64,000 nt of DNA from Leucobacter tenebrionis (GCF_019884725.1 NZ_CP082322.1:310001-374000), one strand, 5' to 3'. Counted from the first letter of the stretch, positions 1 through 8,960 are shown. The notes: generated by a model not told the origin, from the sequence alone. Numbers and translations are program-made.

Positions 1-356
1 GCGAATCTGGCGCCGATCGCGATCCACAGCACTCCGAAGACCACGAGGCCGACGCCCACGAACGCCACGATCGCGTTGACCGTGAAATCGGAGAAGACGA
101 TCGCGAGCACGCCCGCTCCGATGAGCACGATCCCGCCGACGAGGGCCGCGGATGAGCCGCCGGCGCGCGTGAGCAGCGCGAGTCCGTTCGCGATGAGCGC
201 GGATCCGAAGAGCACCACTAGCAGCCAGCTCGCCGCGAAGAAGGGCCACACCAGGAAGCCGACACCGATGGCGGCGATGAGCGCTCCGGCCAGGAGCAGC
301 GGCCACCACGGGAGGCGGGGGTTGCCCGCGGTGTAGACGACGGGTTGCTGACTCAC
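1..356 (-). CDS. HdeD/DUF308-like small membrane protein (partial, 3' end outside window)
   Basis: Reads leftward from a GTG at 356 that follows a GAGGAGG-type ribosome binding site, and leaves the window after 118 codons. The visible part is almost entirely hydrophobic: a short polar N-terminus (VSQQPVVYTAG) and then about four closely spaced membrane segments rich in Gly, Ala, Val and Leu with very short loops. This is the pattern of the HdeD/DUF308 family of small inner-membrane proteins, some of which have been linked to acid resistance; the specific role here is unknown. It is divergent from the DNA glycosylase gene, 83 nt away. Family assignment rests on hydropathy and composition, not on a catalytic motif. 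Confidence 0.6.
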   Translation of the reverse strand, partial: MSQQPVVYTAGNPRLPWWPLLLAGALIAAIGVGFLVWPFFAASWLLVVLFGSALIANGLALLTRAGGSSAALVGGIVLIGAGVLAIVFSDFTVNAIVAFVGVGLVVFGVLWIAIGARF

Positions 357-439
357 GATCGACCTCCTCGGCGGCCCCCTCGCGCGTGCCGGGGCGCTGC
401 CTCCAGGGTACGGTACGACGCCTGCGAGAAGATGGAGGG

Positions 440-1114
440 ATGGATCGTGAGCTCTTCCTCTCCCCCGCCCTCGAGGTCGCCCCGCGGCTGCTCGGCGCCG
501 CGCTGAGCGTGACCGGCGATGACGGTACGGGCGGGATCGGCACGGTGACGATCCGCGTGACCGAGGTCGAGGCCTACCACGGCGTCGGCACCCCCGGGCC
601 GTACGACCCCGGTTCGCACTCGAAGGATCGCCGCACCGCGCGCAACGCATCGATGTTCGGGCCGCCGGGCCACGCCTACGTCTACTTCAGCTACGGCATG
701 CACTTCGCGCTGAACCTCGTGTGCTCGCCCGAGGGCACCGCTTCCGGGGTGCTGATCCGGGCCGGCGAGGTCGTAGCGGGTCACGCGATCGCGCAGCGGC
801 GACGCGCTGCGAAACGAGGCGGGGCCCCGGTGCCCGAGCGCATGCTGGCACGAGGCCCGGGGAACGTCGCGGCGGCGCTCGGGATCGCTCGCGAGACGCA
901 CGACGGGCTCGACCTCTTCGCCGCGCCGTTCGCGCTCGAGGCACCACCTGCTGAGCCCGATGAGATCGCGAGCGGGCCGCGCGTGGGGGTGGCCGGCGAG
1001 GCCGGCGGCGATGCCTTTCCCTGGCGCTTCTGGATCCCGGGCGAGGGGACGGTGTCCGCGTTCCGTCCGGGACGCGGGGCTCAGCCCTTCATCGCGACGC
1101 CGCGGCGCCAGTAG
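440..1114 (+). CDS. mpg: DNA-3-methyladenine glycosylase (AAG/MPG family)
   Basis: 224 residues. Monofunctional base-excision repair glycosylase that flips out and removes alkylated purines such as 3-methyladenine. The diagnostic TEVEAYHG segment is at residues 41-48, and Glu44 matches the water-activating glutamate of the family. It is followed by the conserved RNASMFGPPGHAYVYFSYGMH stretch in pieces around 68-88 (RNASMF, GHAYVYF, YGMH) and by an LARGPGN-like segment. I chose the ATG at 440 because family homology starts at once; GGAGG lies very close upstream (434-438). A GTG at 386 would add 18 residues that look non-homologous. The 3' end overlaps the convergent siderophore-interacting gene by 34 nt. 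Confidence 0.9.
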   Translation: MDRELFLSPALEVAPRLLGAALSVTGDDGTGGIGTVTIRVTEVEAYHGVGTPGPYDPGSHSKDRRTARNASMFGPPGHAYVYFSYGMHFALNLVCSPEGTASGVLIRAGEVVAGHAIAQRRRAAKRGGAPVPERMLARGPGNVAAALGIARETHDGLDLFAAPFALEAPPAEPDEIASGPRVGVAGEAGGDAFPWRFWIPGEGTVSAFRPGRGAQPFIATPRRQ

Positions 1115-2067
1115 CCCATGAACGCGACCTGGGAGCGGGCGATCCCGAGCTCGCGCACGAGGTGGCGCCGCAGAGTCGTCACCACGCCGCTCTCCCCCGC
1201 GATCCAGTAGTAGCGCTCGTGGTGGTCGGGCCCGGCCTCGATCGCCTCGCCGGAGCCCGAGTACTGCGGGGTCTCCCAGAGCAGCTGCTCCACGCCGATC
1301 TCCGCCGTGACCGGCCCGGCGTCCCCTCCGCGGTCGTCCGGCCGGATCGCGCCCCGGCCGTGCTCTCCCAGGTGCGCGAGCACCTCGGGGATCAGCGAGG
1401 CGCCGTGCAGGGCGCCTCCCCGCGGCAGCCACCGCACCTCGAAGCCCGAGGGTGCGTCGATCGCGAGCCGATCCTCGCGCAGGGGCACCTCGATGAAGGC
1501 GATGCCGCGCGCGTCGGAGGGGAGCTCCTCGAGGATCCTCGCGATCGCCGGAGCCGCGGTCTCGTCGCCCGCGAGCAGCATGCTGGCCGCGTCCCCGGGC
1601 GCGAACTCGATCCCGCCGCCGTCGAGACGGCCCCGACGGGGCGCGACGACGAGCAGCTCGTCGCCGACGCGCGCGGCGCTCGCCCAGAGCGAGGCCGGCC
1701 CCGTCGCGCCGGGCTCGAGGTGCAGCACGAAGTCGACCACGAGCCGCGTCTCGCCGTCATCGCCGACGCGCAGGTCCCGGATCGAGTAGGTCCGCATCGA
1801 ACCGCGGGACTCCTCGGGCACGGCGAGCCACGCCGCGTACCAGTCGGCATCGTCGGCGAGGCGAGGGAGCTGCCCCGAGGCGGGAGGGAAGATCAGTTTG
1901 ATGCGCTGGTCGAGCGTGCGATGCGGATTGCCCGCGCCGCGCAGCTCGTCGCCCGCGAACGTCACCCGGATGAAGCTCGGCGAGATCCGCACCACCTCCT
2001 CGACCCGTGCACGCACTACCGTGAAGGGTGTCTGCTCGGTCTGCTGCTCACACTGCGTTGTCGACAT
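1081..2067 (-). CDS. siderophore-interacting protein (FAD-dependent ferric-siderophore reductase)
   Basis: 328 residues, cytoplasmic. Members of the SIP/ViuB family use FAD and NAD(P)H to reduce siderophore-bound Fe(III) so that Fe(II) is released. The FAD-binding beta-barrel shows the RxYSxR signature as RTYSIR at residues 92-97, followed by a long hydrophilic strand and a C-terminal NAD(P)H-binding half ending in YYWIAGESG and a GYWRRG tail typical of the family. Last gene of the siderophore operon; its ATG overlaps the end of the ATPase gene by 20 nt, so translation is probably coupled. The 3' end runs 34 nt into the convergent glycosylase gene, leaving no room for a separate terminator. 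Confidence 0.93.
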   Translation of the reverse strand: MSTTQCEQQTEQTPFTVVRARVEEVVRISPSFIRVTFAGDELRGAGNPHRTLDQRIKLIFPPASGQLPRLADDADWYAAWLAVPEESRGSMRTYSIRDLRVGDDGETRLVVDFVLHLEPGATGPASLWASAARVGDELLVVAPRRGRLDGGGIEFAPGDAASMLLAGDETAAPAIARILEELPSDARGIAFIEVPLREDRLAIDAPSGFEVRWLPRGGALHGASLIPEVLAHLGEHGRGAIRPDDRGGDAGPVTAEIGVEQLLWETPQYSGSGEAIEAGPDHHERYYWIAGESGVVTTLRRHLVRELGIARSQVAFMGYWRRGVAMKG

Positions 2068-2860
2068 GATGCCTTCCGATCGGGATGACGAGTGGGGTGC
2101 CGCTGACGGGATCCGCGATCACCTGGCAGTCGAGCGCGAAGACGTCGCGCACGACCGGCGGATCGAGCACCTGGGCCGGGGGTCCGACGGCACGAACGCC
2201 TCCGTCGCGCATGGCGACGAGCACGTCCGCGTAGCGCGCGGCGAGGTTGAGGTCGTGGAGCACCATCACGACGGTGGTGCCGCGCTCACGGCCCAGGTCG
2301 CGGACGAGGTCGAGCACCTCGAGCTGATGGGTGACGTCGAGATAGGTGGTCGGCTCGTCGAGCAGCAGCACCTCGGTCTCCTGCGCCAGCGCCATCGCGA
2401 TCCACACCCGCTGCCGCTGCCCGCCCGAGAGCTCGTCGACCGCGCGATCGGCGAGCTCGCTCGTGCCGGTGGCCTCGAGCGACTCTGCGACCACCTCGTA
2501 GTCGCGGGCGCTCCAGCGGGCCATCGCGTGCTGATGCGGGTGCCGGCCCCGACCGACGAGGTCGGCGACCGTGATCCCCTCCGGGGCGATGGGGTTCTGC
2601 GGCAGGAGCCCCAGCACGCGCGCGAGTTCCCTCGTCGACCGCGCGTGGACGGCGCTGCCGTCGAGCAGCACCGCGCCCTCGAGCGGCTTGAGAAGGCGCG
2701 CGCAGCTGCGCAGCAGCGTCGACTTGCCGCAGCCGTTCGGCCCGACGATCGCGGTGATGCTGCCGGGCTCGAACGCCAGATCGAGACCGTCGAGGACTCT
2801 GCGGTCGCCGTATGCGACGCTCAGGCGCTCGGCCGTGAGCTGGTGGGGGGAAGCGGTCAT
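2048..2860 (-). CDS. iron-siderophore ABC transporter ATP-binding protein (FecE/FepC type)
   Basis: 270 residues. Cytoplasmic ATPase that powers siderophore import with the two FecCD permeases. Walker A GPNGCGKST at 40-48, Q-loop LPQNP near 86-90, ABC signature LSGGQRQR at 144-151, Walker B LLLDEP at 165-170 and switch HDLNLA all intact. Start is the ATG at 2860, three codons upstream of the permease stop at 2857, giving an overlap of 4 nt (2857-2860). Much longer open frame continues upstream in this phase but is antisense-type noise over the permease gene. Third from last in the iron operon; no TonB-linked component is expected in a monoderm host. Confidence 0.95.
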   Translation of the reverse strand: MTASPHQLTAERLSVAYGDRRVLDGLDLAFEPGSITAIVGPNGCGKSTLLRSCARLLKPLEGAVLLDGSAVHARSTRELARVLGLLPQNPIAPEGITVADLVGRGRHPHQHAMARWSARDYEVVAESLEATGTSELADRAVDELSGGQRQRVWIAMALAQETEVLLLDEPTTYLDVTHQLEVLDLVRDLGRERGTTVVMVLHDLNLAARYADVLVAMRDGGVRAVGPPAQVLDPPVVRDVFALDCQVIADPVSGTPLVIPIGRHHVDNAV

Positions 2861-3882
2861 GAGGCGTGTCCTGTGCGATTCATGCGGATGAGGAGGAGGA
2901 TCAGGTAGGGCGCACCCAGCACGCCCGTGACGACCCCGACGGGGTAGCGCTCGCCGAGCAGGTTCTGGCCGACCAGGTCGGCGAGCAGCACGAGCAGTGC
3001 GCCGGTGAGGCCGGCGGGCAGGAGGATCGAGGATCCCGGCCCGGCGAGTCGCGCGGCGATCGGCCCGGCCATGAACGCGACGAACATCACGGGGCCGCTT
3101 GCCGCCGTCGCGAAGGCGAGCAGGGCCACTGCGGCCACGATCAGCACCAGCCGGGTGCGTCCCACGGAGACGCCCAGCGCCGTCGCCGCGTCCGAACCGA
3201 ATCTCAGCAGCTCGAGCGAACGGCTGCCGACGAGCAGCACCGGCACCAGCACGCCGCTCGCGATCGCGAGCGGCAGCAGCTGCTCCCAACCCGCGCCCGT
3301 CAGACTGCCGGTGAGCCACTGCATGGCGCGCTGGATATCCCACTCGGCCGCCCGGGCGAGCATGTACGAGGTGATGCTCTGCAGCATCGAGGCGAGGCCG
3401 ATCCCGATCAGGATGAACCGCGTTCCCGCGAAGCCGCCGCGGTTCGAGAGCAGGAAGATCGCGGCGGCGGTCGCCATCGCGCCGGCGAGCGCGAAGACCG
3501 AGGTCGCCGATTCGTTCAGGCCGAGCACGACGATCCCGAACACCGCGGCCGCGCCGGCGCCGGAGCTGATGCCGAGGATGTCGGGCGACGCGAGCGGGTT
3601 GCCGAGCATCGTCTGGAAGGTAGCCCCCGCGATCCCGAACGCGAAGCCCGTGAGCACGGCGAGCGTCGCGCGCGGCAGGCGCAGCTCGCCCACCGTGAAG
3701 GCGGCTCCGGGCACGGGATCTCCGAGCACCGCGGGGATCACCTCGTCGAGACCGTAGAAGGTGCGGCCCACCATGAGCATCACGGCGAACGCGATGAGCA
3801 CCGACCCGGCCAGCGCGGCCGCGGCCGCCCAGCGGCGGCGGGACCGGCGGCGCCGACCCTCAGCGATCAGTGCGGTGCTCAC
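2857..3882 (-). CDS. FecCD-family siderophore ABC transporter permease
   Basis: 341 residues from a GTG at 3882. Polytopic membrane permease (about 10 transmembrane segments are expected in this family) that forms half of the import channel. An Arg-rich N-terminus (RRRRSRRRW) precedes the first membrane segment. Family landmarks are seen: GELRLPRATLAVLTG, GATFQTMLGNPLASPDILGISSGA in parts (MLGNPLASP, GISSGA), and the C-terminal GAPYLILLL segment. Its start overlaps the stop of the sister permease as GTGA (3879-3882), and its end overlaps the ATPase start, so the four transport genes are translationally linked. Confidence 0.94.
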   Translation of the reverse strand: MSTALIAEGRRRRSRRRWAAAAALAGSVLIAFAVMLMVGRTFYGLDEVIPAVLGDPVPGAAFTVGELRLPRATLAVLTGFAFGIAGATFQTMLGNPLASPDILGISSGAGAAAVFGIVVLGLNESATSVFALAGAMATAAAIFLLSNRGGFAGTRFILIGIGLASMLQSITSYMLARAAEWDIQRAMQWLTGSLTGAGWEQLLPLAIASGVLVPVLLVGSRSLELLRFGSDAATALGVSVGRTRLVLIVAAVALLAFATAASGPVMFVAFMAGPIAARLAGPGSSILLPAGLTGALLVLLADLVGQNLLGERYPVGVVTGVLGAPYLILLLIRMNRTGHAS

Positions 3883-4940
3883 AGCTCCCTCACCCGCTGG
3901 CGACGGACGATCCAGATGAGGAACGGGGCACCGAGGAATGCGGTGACCACACCGACCTCGAGCTCCTCGGGGCGCGCGAGCACCCGGCCGATGACATCGG
4001 CCGCGAGCAGCAGCGCCGCGCCCGCGAGCGCCGAGCACGGGATCAGCCAGCGGTGATCCGGGCCCATGACGCTGCGGCACAGGTGCGGCACGAGCAGGCC
4101 GACGAAGCCGATCGGGCCGGCCACGGCGGTCGCGGCTCCGCAGAGCACCACCGCGCCGCACGCCGCGAGCGCGCGGGTCCGCAGCACGTGCTCGCCGAGG
4201 CCGGTCGCGAGGGCGTCGCCGAGCGCGAGGGAGTTCATTCCTCGCGCCGTCCACGCGCAGATGAGCGCTCCGACCGCGAAGAAGGGCAGTGCCACCGCGA
4301 TGCTCTCCCAGCTCGCACCGCCGACGCTGCCGACGCGCCAGAACTGGAACGTGCGCAGCAGGTCGACGCGGGGCAGCATGATCGCGTTCGTGAGGGAGAT
4401 GAAGGCCGCGGCGCTCGCGGCGCCCGCGAGCGCGAGCTTGTAGGGCGTAGCGCCGCCGCTGCCGAGGGAGCCGACGGTGTACACGAAGAGCGCGGCGAGC
4501 GTCGCGCCCCCGATGGCCACGCCCATCAGGGCGAACGGTCGGTGCATTCCGAGAAAGCTGATGCTCGCCACCACCGCCAGCGCGGCCCCGCTCGACACGC
4601 CCATGATGCCGGGCTCGGCGAGCGGGTTGCGGGTCACGGCCTGCATCGCGGTGCCCGCGACGGCGAGGGCCGCACCCACGAGCGCCGCGAGCACGGTGCG
4701 CGGCAGCCGCTTCAGCACTGCGCTCTCACCGACAGTGTCCGATGATCCCTGCAGCGCTCCCAGGATGTCGCCCGCGCTGACGTCGCGGGCGCCGATCGCG
4801 ACCGAGGCGGCCCCGAGCAGCACCACGAGCGCGACGAGCAGCAGCATCCACGCTCCGCGCCGGGCCGCGCCCCGGCGCAGGATCCCGACGAGCGCCGGTG
4901 CGGTCGGGGCCGCGGTGCGAGTGGCCGTCGTCGGGCTCAC
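3879..4940 (-). CDS. FecCD-family siderophore ABC transporter permease
   Basis: 353 residues from a GTG at 4940. Partner permease of the gene just downstream. Conserved family motifs include LKRLPRTVLAALVGAALAVAG in parts (LPRTVLA, GTAMQAVTRNPLAEPGIMG in parts), GFVGLLVPHLCR and the closing GAPFLIWIV. About 10 membrane segments. The start codon overlaps the stop of the binding-protein gene (4937-4940, GTGA). Two non-identical permeases side by side fit a heterodimeric FepD/FepG or FecC/FecD arrangement. Confidence 0.94.
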   Translation of the reverse strand: MSPTTATRTAAPTAPALVGILRRGAARRGAWMLLLVALVVLLGAASVAIGARDVSAGDILGALQGSSDTVGESAVLKRLPRTVLAALVGAALAVAGTAMQAVTRNPLAEPGIMGVSSGAALAVVASISFLGMHRPFALMGVAIGGATLAALFVYTVGSLGSGGATPYKLALAGAASAAAFISLTNAIMLPRVDLLRTFQFWRVGSVGGASWESIAVALPFFAVGALICAWTARGMNSLALGDALATGLGEHVLRTRALAACGAVVLCGAATAVAGPIGFVGLLVPHLCRSVMGPDHRWLIPCSALAGAALLLAADVIGRVLARPEELEVGVVTAFLGAPFLIWIVRRQRVREL

Positions 4941-5971
4941 TCCGCGCGCTGCCCCGCTGCCGCGTCGGCGAGCAGCGAGAAGTAGTCGTCGATGCCCCAG
5001 CCGATCGAGAGCGGCGAGGGGTTGGCCGACGCCGCGAGCGGTGTGGCGTCCTCGAGGATCGCGATCCGGCCCTCCTCGATCGCCGGGATCTTCGAGAGCA
5101 GCGGATCCGCCTGCAGCTGCTTCACGAACTCGCCCTCGGCATCGCCGTAGGTGACGAACACGTCCACGTCGGCGAAGCGATCCGCGACGTCCGAGCTCAG
5201 CTCGACGTAGAACTCGTCGGTCTTCGCGCTCTCCTCCTCGACGATCTCCGGCTGCGGGAGCCCGAGATCGGCAAGGAAGCCCGGGCGGGTGTCGTGCACC
5301 GTGTAGAAGCCGATCTTGGAGAGATCGGAGGGGTTGAGGTAGGCGAAGAGCACCTTCTTGCCGTCGAGCTCGGGGTGGGCGGCGAGCGAGGCATCGACCT
5401 GCGAGTGGAGGTCCTCGATGAGGGCCTCGCCCTCCTGCTGCATCCCCATGGCGGTCGAGTCGAGCTCGATCATGTCGTCGAGCGAGGTGCCCCACGGCGT
5501 GTCGGGGTAGGCGACCACGGGCGCGATCTTCGAGAGCGTGTCGTACTCCTCCTCCGTGAGGCCGGAGTACGCCGCGAGGATCACATCGGGCTCGGTGTCG
5601 GCGACCGCCTCGAAGTCGATGCCGTCCGTCTCATCGAAGAGCACGGGCGTCTCGGCGTCGAGCTCCTCGAGCTTGTCCTCCACCCAGGGCAGCACGCCGT
5701 CACCGTCGTCATCGCCCCAGGTCGCCTTGCTCATGCCCACCGGTACCACTCCGAGCGCGAGGGGCACCTCGTGATTCGCCCAGGCGACCGTCGCGACGCG
5801 CTCGGGCTTCTCCGTGATGGTGGTGGTGCCGTAGACGTGCTCGATCTCGATCGGGAACCCCTCGCTCGAGGACGGGCTCCCGCCTTGCTCGGCCCCTCCC
5901 GAGGAGCATGCGGCGAGTGCGGCGGTGAGCGAGATCGCGGCTGCGCCGCTGAGGAGTCGTGAGACGCGCAA
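4937..5971 (-). CDS. iron-siderophore ABC transporter substrate-binding lipoprotein
   Basis: 344 residues from a TTG at 5971. Captures a ferric siderophore outside the membrane and delivers it to the FecCD permeases. The TTG is favoured because it lies 8 nt after a GGAAGG ribosome binding site and gives a compact lipoprotein signal: a basic start (MRVSR), a hydrophobic core and the lipobox LAAC with Cys22. An upstream GTG frame would add 20 residues of charged sequence before the signal. The mature protein has the fold pattern of cluster-A-III binding proteins (PERVATVAW, GIDFEAVADTEPDVILAAYSG in parts). First gene of the iron operon, directly behind the DtxR-box promoter. Confidence 0.93.
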   Translation of the reverse strand: MRVSRLLSGAAAISLTAALAACSSGGAEQGGSPSSSEGFPIEIEHVYGTTTITEKPERVATVAWANHEVPLALGVVPVGMSKATWGDDDGDGVLPWVEDKLEELDAETPVLFDETDGIDFEAVADTEPDVILAAYSGLTEEEYDTLSKIAPVVAYPDTPWGTSLDDMIELDSTAMGMQQEGEALIEDLHSQVDASLAAHPELDGKKVLFAYLNPSDLSKIGFYTVHDTRPGFLADLGLPQPEIVEEESAKTDEFYVELSSDVADRFADVDVFVTYGDAEGEFVKQLQADPLLSKIPAIEEGRIAILEDATPLAASANPSPLSIGWGIDDYFSLLADAAAGQRAE

Positions 5972-6036
5972 GAGCGTTTCCTTCCGGATGACGATCGGGC
6001 GAGCGCCCGAGGCGCAGTCTGCCCGCGCCACATCAC

Positions 6037-6066
6037 ATGATGGTTAGGCGAACCTAATTTTGTCAA
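6037..6066 (-). promoter_or_regulatory. promoter of the siderophore operon
   Basis: On the minus strand a perfect -35 TTGACA (6066-6061) is followed after 18 nt by CATCAT (6042-6037), a 4/6 match to the -10 consensus. It lies about 65 nt upstream of the TTG start of the binding-protein gene. The spacer is occupied by the DtxR/IdeR box, so a bound repressor would block RNA polymerase. Confidence 0.65.
6039..6057 (-). promoter_or_regulatory. DtxR/IdeR iron box
   Basis: The 19 nt GATGGTTAGGCGAACCTAA (plus-strand reading) match 15 of 19 positions of the DtxR-family consensus TTAGGTTAGGCTAACCTAA, including an almost unbroken GGTTAGGCNAACCTAA core. The box covers the promoter spacer and -10 of the siderophore operon. 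The expected behaviour, from DtxR/IdeR of other actinobacteria, is repression when the regulator is loaded with Fe(II). Confidence 0.85.
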
Positions 6067-6146
6067 GTATTAGGAATCGCCCAAGCATCCTCGCGGTGTC
6101 GACTGGGGGCTTTCACGGCGCGGAGTCCGGTGCGGGCGCGGGTTTC

Positions 6147-7157
6147 CTAGCGGGTGCCGGTGCTCTCGGCGTCGGTGCCTTCGGCACCCCCTGCGCGCGC
6201 GCCCTCGGTGCCCGCGGCACCCTGCGGGGCCCCGTCGAGCGCGGAATGCCCGGATTGCGGGTGGAACTTGGCGAGACCGATCACACCCACCACGGCCATC
6301 GCGCCCGAGCCGACGAAGACCAGCGACGCCCACACGGGGGCGTTCGCGGCCTCGTGCAGCACGATGATGCCGATGAGCACGGCCACGATCGGGTCGATCA
6401 CCGTGAGTCCCGCGACGACGAGATCGGGAGGGCCCGAGGAGTAGGCGTTCTGCACGAACACCATGCCGAGGAGCGCACCGACGACGAGCGCCGCGACGCA
6501 CAGCCAGGTGAGGGTCTCGAACTCCCCCTGCTGCAATCGCCCGATCACGGCTTTCGCGAATGTCGCGACGAAGCCGTAGAGCACCCCTGCCCCGACGATG
6601 AAGAGCAGCGCGACCCGGTGATGGCGCAGCAGCATGAAGGCGAGCAGCGCCAACGCGAGTACGACGGCGAAGGTGATGAGGATGATGGTGAGCTTCGCGT
6701 CGGTGACCGGTCGGTCGGTCGCGGTGAAGGCGGCGATGGTCACGAACACGACGATCCCGAGCACCGCGAGGGTGATCGAGAACCGTACGCGCCGGTCGAG
6801 GCGCACACCGCTCAACCGGGAGTTGAGGATCGAGGTGATGACGAGGCCCACCACGCCGATCGGCTGCACGATGATGATCGGAGAGAGCGCGAGCGAGCCG
6901 ATCTGGAAGGCGACGGCGAGCCCGAGCAGCAGGGTGCCCGTGACCCAGGACGGGCGCCTGAGCAGCCCGAGCACGTGGCGCAGCGACAGCCCCGAGCCGG
7001 CGCTCGCGCCGACGATGCGCTCGACCTTGTTGAGGCCGCGCGACTGGTACTGCGCACCGAAGGCGAGCAGCGCCGCGCCGATCAGCGCGAGCGGGATGCC
7101 GAAGAACTGCTTGGGATCGAGTGAGGCGACCTCGTCGATCGCTTCGAGCAGCTGCAC
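6147..7157 (-). CDS. DMT-superfamily (NIPA-like) membrane transporter
   Basis: 336 residues from a GTG at 7157, with about nine or ten hydrophobic segments. The N-terminal half (FGIPLALIGAALLAFGAQYQ in parts, SPIIIVQPIGVVGLVITSI in parts) and the second repeat resemble DMT transporters of the NIPA/EamA-like group; the substrate cannot be told from sequence, and Mg2+ is only one possibility from the NIPA relatives. The last 35 residues are a hydrophilic Gly/Ala/Glu-rich tail. The start overlaps the gmk stop by one nucleotide (TAGTG), so it is the last gene of the pyr-gmk transcription unit. Confidence 0.8.
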   Translation of the reverse strand: MQLLEAIDEVASLDPKQFFGIPLALIGAALLAFGAQYQSRGLNKVERIVGASAGSGLSLRHVLGLLRRPSWVTGTLLLGLAVAFQIGSLALSPIIIVQPIGVVGLVITSILNSRLSGVRLDRRVRFSITLAVLGIVVFVTIAAFTATDRPVTDAKLTIILITFAVVLALALLAFMLLRHHRVALLFIVGAGVLYGFVATFAKAVIGRLQQGEFETLTWLCVAALVVGALLGMVFVQNAYSSGPPDLVVAGLTVIDPIVAVLIGIIVLHEAANAPVWASLVFVGSGAMAVVGVIGLAKFHPQSGHSALDGAPQGAAGTEGARAGGAEGTDAESTGTR

Positions 7158-8065
7158 TACGCCTCGCCGCGCATCAGTTCGACGAGCCTCGCTGCGGCCC
7201 GCGCCACCTCATCGTTCACGATGATCTCGTCGAACTCCTCAGCGGCGGCCAGTTCCACCTTCGCGGTCTCGAGACGGCGGGCGCGCTCCTCCGCGTTCTC
7301 CGTGCCCCTTCCTACGAGGCGATCCACGAGCTCCTCCCAGCTCGGCGGCGCGAGGAAGACCAGTCGCGCCTCGGGCATGCTGGCACGCACCTGGCGAGCC
7401 CCCTGCAGGTCGATCTCGAGCAGCATGAGCTCGCCGCGCTCGGCTGCCTCGAGCACCGGCCCGCGCGGGGTGCCGTAGCGGTGCTTGTTGTGGACGGTCG
7501 CCCACTCGAGCAGCTCATCGGAGGCGAGCATCCGGTCGAAGCCCTCGTCGTCGACGAAGAAGTAGTGCCTGCCGTGCTCCTCGCCGGGGCGCGGGGGGCG
7601 GGTCGTCGCGGAGACCGAGAGCCGCACCTCCGGGTAGTGCTCGCGAATGTAGGTGGCGACCGTGCCCTTGCCGACCGCAGTCGGACCGGCGAGCACCGTG
7701 AGCGGCGGACGTTCAGACGAGACGCCCGTGCGTTCGCGTACGAAGCGCTCGAGGCGCTCGCGCTGCAGCGCTCCGAGGCCGCCGAGGCGCTTGCGCTCCG
7801 AGATCCCGAGATCCTCGCGCACGCGATCGGCCTTCACCGCGCCGATGGCGGGGAACGAGAGCAGGAAGTCGGTGATCCGCAGCGAAGCCTCGGTGCTGCC
7901 GGGGGCTCGGGACTGCTCGAGCACGCGCAGCGGGGAGACCTCTCCGCTGCGGAGTCTGCGCTTGAGATCGGCGCGCGCTCTTCGAGCCGCGATAGCGGCG
8001 CGGTTGGCGGCCACTCGGTCGACCTCGGGCATGGTGCGCCCCTGCGAGTTCCCGTTCGTGCTCAT
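7157..8065 (-). CDS. gmk: guanylate kinase fused to an N-terminal integration host factor (mIHF) domain
   Basis: 302 residues, about 100 longer than a plain guanylate kinase. Residues 18-110 match mIHF, the actinobacterial nucleoid protein: [18 protein letters not shown] in parts, a central helix-two-turn-helix stretch [12 protein letters not shown], and the typical end [19 protein letters not shown] in parts. Residues 120-302 form the kinase (GMP + ATP to GDP + ADP): P-loop GPTAVGKGT at 127-135, then [29 protein letters not shown] and IVNDEV. The ATG at 8065 has a GAGGAAG site about 8 nt upstream. mihF and gmk are separate neighbouring genes in mycobacteria; here one frame encodes both with no stop or restart between them. 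Confidence 0.93.
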   Translation of the reverse strand: MSTNGNSQGRTMPEVDRVAANRAAIAARRARADLKRRLRSGEVSPLRVLEQSRAPGSTEASLRITDFLLSFPAIGAVKADRVREDLGISERKRLGGLGALQRERLERFVRERTGVSSERPPLTVLAGPTAVGKGTVATYIREHYPEVRLSVSATTRPPRPGEEHGRHYFFVDDEGFDRMLASDELLEWATVHNKHRYGTPRGPVLEAAERGELMLLEIDLQGARQVRASMPEARLVFLAPPSWEELVDRLVGRGTENAEERARRLETAKVELAAAEEFDEIIVNDEVARAAARLVELMRGEA

Positions 8066-8093
8066 GATTCTGCTTCCTCTCCCCCGGACAAGC

Positions 8094-8960
8094 CTAACCG
8101 TGCGAACCCGCGAGCGCAGAGGCGATCGCTTCTGCGCGCTGACGCACGCGTCCGTGGAGGCCGTCGGCTCCGCCCGCGAGGATGCTGCGCGACTCGTTCG
8201 CGAGGAGAGCGTGGCCGATGCCGCCGAAGATCTCGGCGGCCTGCTCGATGCGCGCCCCCTGGTGGCCGAAGCCGGGCGCGAGCACGGGCAGTGCGGGTGC
8301 GGCCGCGGGCCGCGCGGTGTCGATGCCGAAATCGGCGAGGTCGAGCGTCGCGCCCAGCACGACGCCCACGGAACCCACCCCATCCGACGAGAACTCGGTA
8401 TTGAACGTCTGCGCGTCGTCCACCATCGCGCTGGCCACCGTGCGGCCGTCTTCGCGCACCGCACGCTGCACCTCGCGCGCCTCGGGGTTCGAGGTGGCGG
8501 CGAGCACGAAAAGCCCCTTGCCGTGCTCGCGCACGTGGGCGAGCGCCCCCGAGAGGCTGTCGAAGCCCTGATACGCGGCAGCGGTCATCGCATCGGCCTC
8601 GAGCGGGGACCCGGGCGAGAGCCAGGCATCGGCGTACGCGCCGAAGCTCGACCCGATGTCGCCCCGCTTCACATCTGCCACCACGAGCAGCCCGGCCTCG
8701 CGCGCGTCGGCGAGCACCCGCTCGAGTGCCGCGTACCCCGCGGCGCCGAACCGCTCGAAGAACGCGATCTGCGGTTTCACGCAGGCCGCGACACCGGCGG
8801 CCGCCGCGACGACCTCCCGGCCCATCCGCTCGGCGCCCGCCGCGTCGTCGGCGAGCCCCCAGTCCGCGAGCAGCGGCGCGTGGGGGTCGATGCCGGCGCA
8901 CAGGTGCCGGCCCGCGGCGAACTCCGCCGCGAGCCTGGCACCGAAGGAGACGCCGCTCAT
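8094..8960 (-). CDS. pyrF: orotidine 5'-phosphate decarboxylase (PyrF, actinobacterial type)
   Basis: 288 residues. Converts OMP to UMP, the last step of de novo UMP synthesis. The catalytic DVKRGDIG motif is at residues 96-103 with Lys98; AGIDPH near residue 22 and [11 protein letters not shown], the phosphate-binding loop, are also present. The longer length and spacing place it in the mycobacterial-type (subfamily 2) enzymes. Its ATG overlaps the carB stop (8957-8960, ATGA). A 28-nt gap separates it from mIHF-gmk. Confidence 0.95.
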   Translation of the reverse strand: MSGVSFGARLAAEFAAGRHLCAGIDPHAPLLADWGLADDAAGAERMGREVVAAAAGVAACVKPQIAFFERFGAAGYAALERVLADAREAGLLVVADVKRGDIGSSFGAYADAWLSPGSPLEADAMTAAAYQGFDSLSGALAHVREHGKGLFVLAATSNPEAREVQRAVREDGRTVASAMVDDAQTFNTEFSSDGVGSVGVVLGATLDLADFGIDTARPAAAPALPVLAPGFGHQGARIEQAAEIFGGIGHALLANESRSILAGGADGLHGRVRQRAEAIASALAGSHG

